The notes beneath the pieces were generated by a model. The model saw only the letters and a list, made by a program, of their open reading frames with translations, was not told the origin of the DNA and did not search any database. 64,000 nucleotides of DNA from Labilibacter sediminis. GTDB taxonomy: Bacteria; Bacteroidota; Bacteroidia; Bacteroidales; Marinilabiliaceae. The stretch is from contig NZ_VCHY01000009.1 in assembly GCF_005877885.1 (NCBI RefSeq), forward strand, positions 124,001-188,000, written 5' to 3'. Shown here in pieces: positions 63,801 to 64,000 of the stretch (positions are counted from its first letter, which is position 1; every line of letters begins with the position of its first letter). The position numbers and the translations under genes are program-made.

Positions 63801-64000
63801 CTCCTTGTTCAGGGTAAAAAGTAATGCTAAAGAACTTTCCGAAATCCTCATCCGGGCTTAATCCAAATTTGCTTAAGTGCTCCTTTTTCATATCCTCTAT
63901 TTTTGGACTAAAAAGAACCTCAAGTAAATCGGGACTCTCAGATTGAGCAATCAACAAAAGAGTTTTTGCCTCTACCTTGTTTAGTTTTGGAATGGAATTT
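60856..64000 (-). CDS. SNF2-family DEAD/DEAH helicase, 5' end beyond the window
   Basis: At least 1,048 residues; the frame is open through base 64000, so the N-terminus is missing. A long helical/beta N-terminal region (to about residue 560 of the visible part) is followed by a Swi2/Snf2 ATPase: motif I GGILADDMGLGKTLQILTF, motif II LDESQAIKN, motif III ALSGTPIENS, and C-terminal motifs FLISLKAGGTGLNL and WWNPAVENQAIDRCYRIGQ. It probably remodels DNA-protein complexes or RNA polymerase. A SWIM domain often precedes such proteins but would be outside the window. Confidence 0.9.
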   Translation of the reverse strand, partial: NSIPKLNKVEAKTLLLIAQSESPDLLEVLFSPKIEDMKKEHLSKFGLSPDEDFGKFFSITFYPEQGGLTFAPRPDQKGLLPVSSGIEKPFRNFVDELNEDALKLDHIPKKGEERLLAFVLDFDLGDEESNYDNTEFRVSTIVGKPNKNRTLINSHIDQFDELTNTDHISISANAKEIINNIERLYNTNSPKAVFAVKRHLLHLLSKEPLVYVRNEVDYKIKKSDLQKVEISAKPVTAKYETFEDDNFVGLKLQVFIEDEVIQPEDIDPGYRKIHLFNLNNKLYVPSNYNVARHIENWNQELKMVKSHKEHFFNEIVLPLSKNFEIDFTNDGYGIDSIELDFRKKQVYLSELHDFLIITPQVEYHHGVSVVLNHAGNVLVKDDGTITEYKRNLELEDEFIESISALHPYFEEQVEDKVFYLHYDSFTKDMWFYDFFEQMQNMEVEVFGLKDLKNFKYSPYAGKVTTNVTSGQDWFEVDIQVSFGDNKVALKDIRKAVLNQQKYIQLKDGTVGMLPTEWLHKLEKFFRHGEIKDDKLTVSNLRFSIIDELFDDIDDANILTDIAQKRKRLQDFKEISETNVPKEINAELRSYQKEGLNWLNFLDEMGWGGILADDMGLGKTLQILTFLQHVVKENDTPNLIIVPTTLLFNWEREIAKFAPELSAYYHYGVNRTKEVDDFKDYQLVFSTYGILLRDIEMLCQFKFNYVILDESQAIKNPASRRFKAASLINSNNRIALSGTPIENSTFDLYAQMSFVNKGFFGGATAFREGFSNAIDKDGNENIAAELQRLINPFILRRTKERVASELPSKTEDVIYCEMDTEQRRVYDAYRNNFKNQLLGQVEEQGIGKSKLMVLEALTRLRQICDSPVLLNDDNIGTTDSVKIKEIIQHITDKTANHKILIFSQFVKMLGLVKSELIKRNIEFEYLDGQSTPVQRERSVSNFQENDKLRVFLISLKAGGTGLNLTAADYVYILDPWWNPAVENQAIDRCYRIGQDKKVFAYRMICKDTVEEKILNLQNKKKKIAGDIVQTDESIMKTLQADDIRQLFS

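Noticed and set aside
60856-64000. A defence island (SNF2 helicase plus transposases)
   Set aside because: The SNF2 protein is a common chromosomal type, and no nuclease, methylase or other defence partner is visible in the window.

Overview
The window looks like chromosomal DNA of a low-GC member of the Bacteroidota, most like the marine/anaerobic Marinilabiliales–Bacteroidales branch. The grounds are promoters of the TAnnTTTG (-7) type with TTTG about 19 bp upstream, absence of strong Shine-Dalgarno sites, and lineage-typical families (DUF4270, DUF4907, DUF4251, DUF4136, DUF3078, Bacteroidota-type LptD, long-leader TonB receptor, LytS/LytTR pair). The placement is inference from gene content; no 16S or marker phylogeny was possible.

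Layout. 1-3.3 kb: a galactose locus on the minus strand (galK, galM, sugar MFS permease cut by the window edge). 4.2-7.1 kb: WecA-like sugar-phosphate transferase, EamA transporter and a PAP2 phosphatase. 7.6-9.7 kb: a biotin-dependent carboxylase/decarboxylase subunit with two biotinyl domains. 10.1-13.8 kb: a broken chemoreceptor gene and mnmE. 13.9-17.3 kb: gene remnants, a SWIM zinc-finger protein, a UPF0158 protein and a small membrane protein. 17.4-20.1 kb: an mlaE-mlaF-mlaD lipid transport operon. 20.3-26.1 kb: RtcB, EFR1 ferredoxin, a 21-bp tandem repeat array, DUF3078, MscS, and an amidase. 26.8-34.5 kb: LptD, RidA, an SLC13 transporter and a TonB receptor. 34.9-41.0 kb: LytS/LytTR regulators, an outer-membrane protein, DUF4270, Kelch and DUF4907 lipoproteins. 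41.2-45.0 kb: AraC regulator, pirin, YceI, M19-like dipeptidase. 45.2-49.6 kb: envelope genes with PagL-like and LpxR-like lipid A deacylases. 49.6-55.8 kb: FKBP-like lipoproteins, nrnA, ndk, dciA-like gene, recF, TPR protein, ribH and three tRNAs (Tyr, Thr, Gly). 56-64 kb: a hypothetical protein, a single-domain DEAD protein, two transposases and a large SNF2 helicase running off the edge.

The most striking signal is the non-coding repeat content. Family A is a 168-bp near-palindrome present seven times (six full-size copies, one 41-bp deletion derivative). Every copy is flanked by a 3-bp duplication fitting TNA, so it behaves as a MITE. Families B (two copies, about 320 bp) and C (one copy, 329 bp) share a two-hairpin architecture. 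Copy A5 lies inside the 3' end of the chemoreceptor gene and itself carries element C, flanked by an exact 10-bp duplication. Removing both elements and one duplication copy of each restores an uninterrupted frame into sequence now fused to the front of the mnmE reading frame. The same receptor gene also has a one-base frameshift in a T8 run at its 5' end.

Many of the protein genes serve the envelope: phospholipid and LPS transport (mlaEFD, lptD), lipid A deacylation (PagL/LpxR-like), peptidoglycan hydrolysis, outer-membrane lipoproteins and receptors. No CRISPR array, prophage or recognised defence island was seen.
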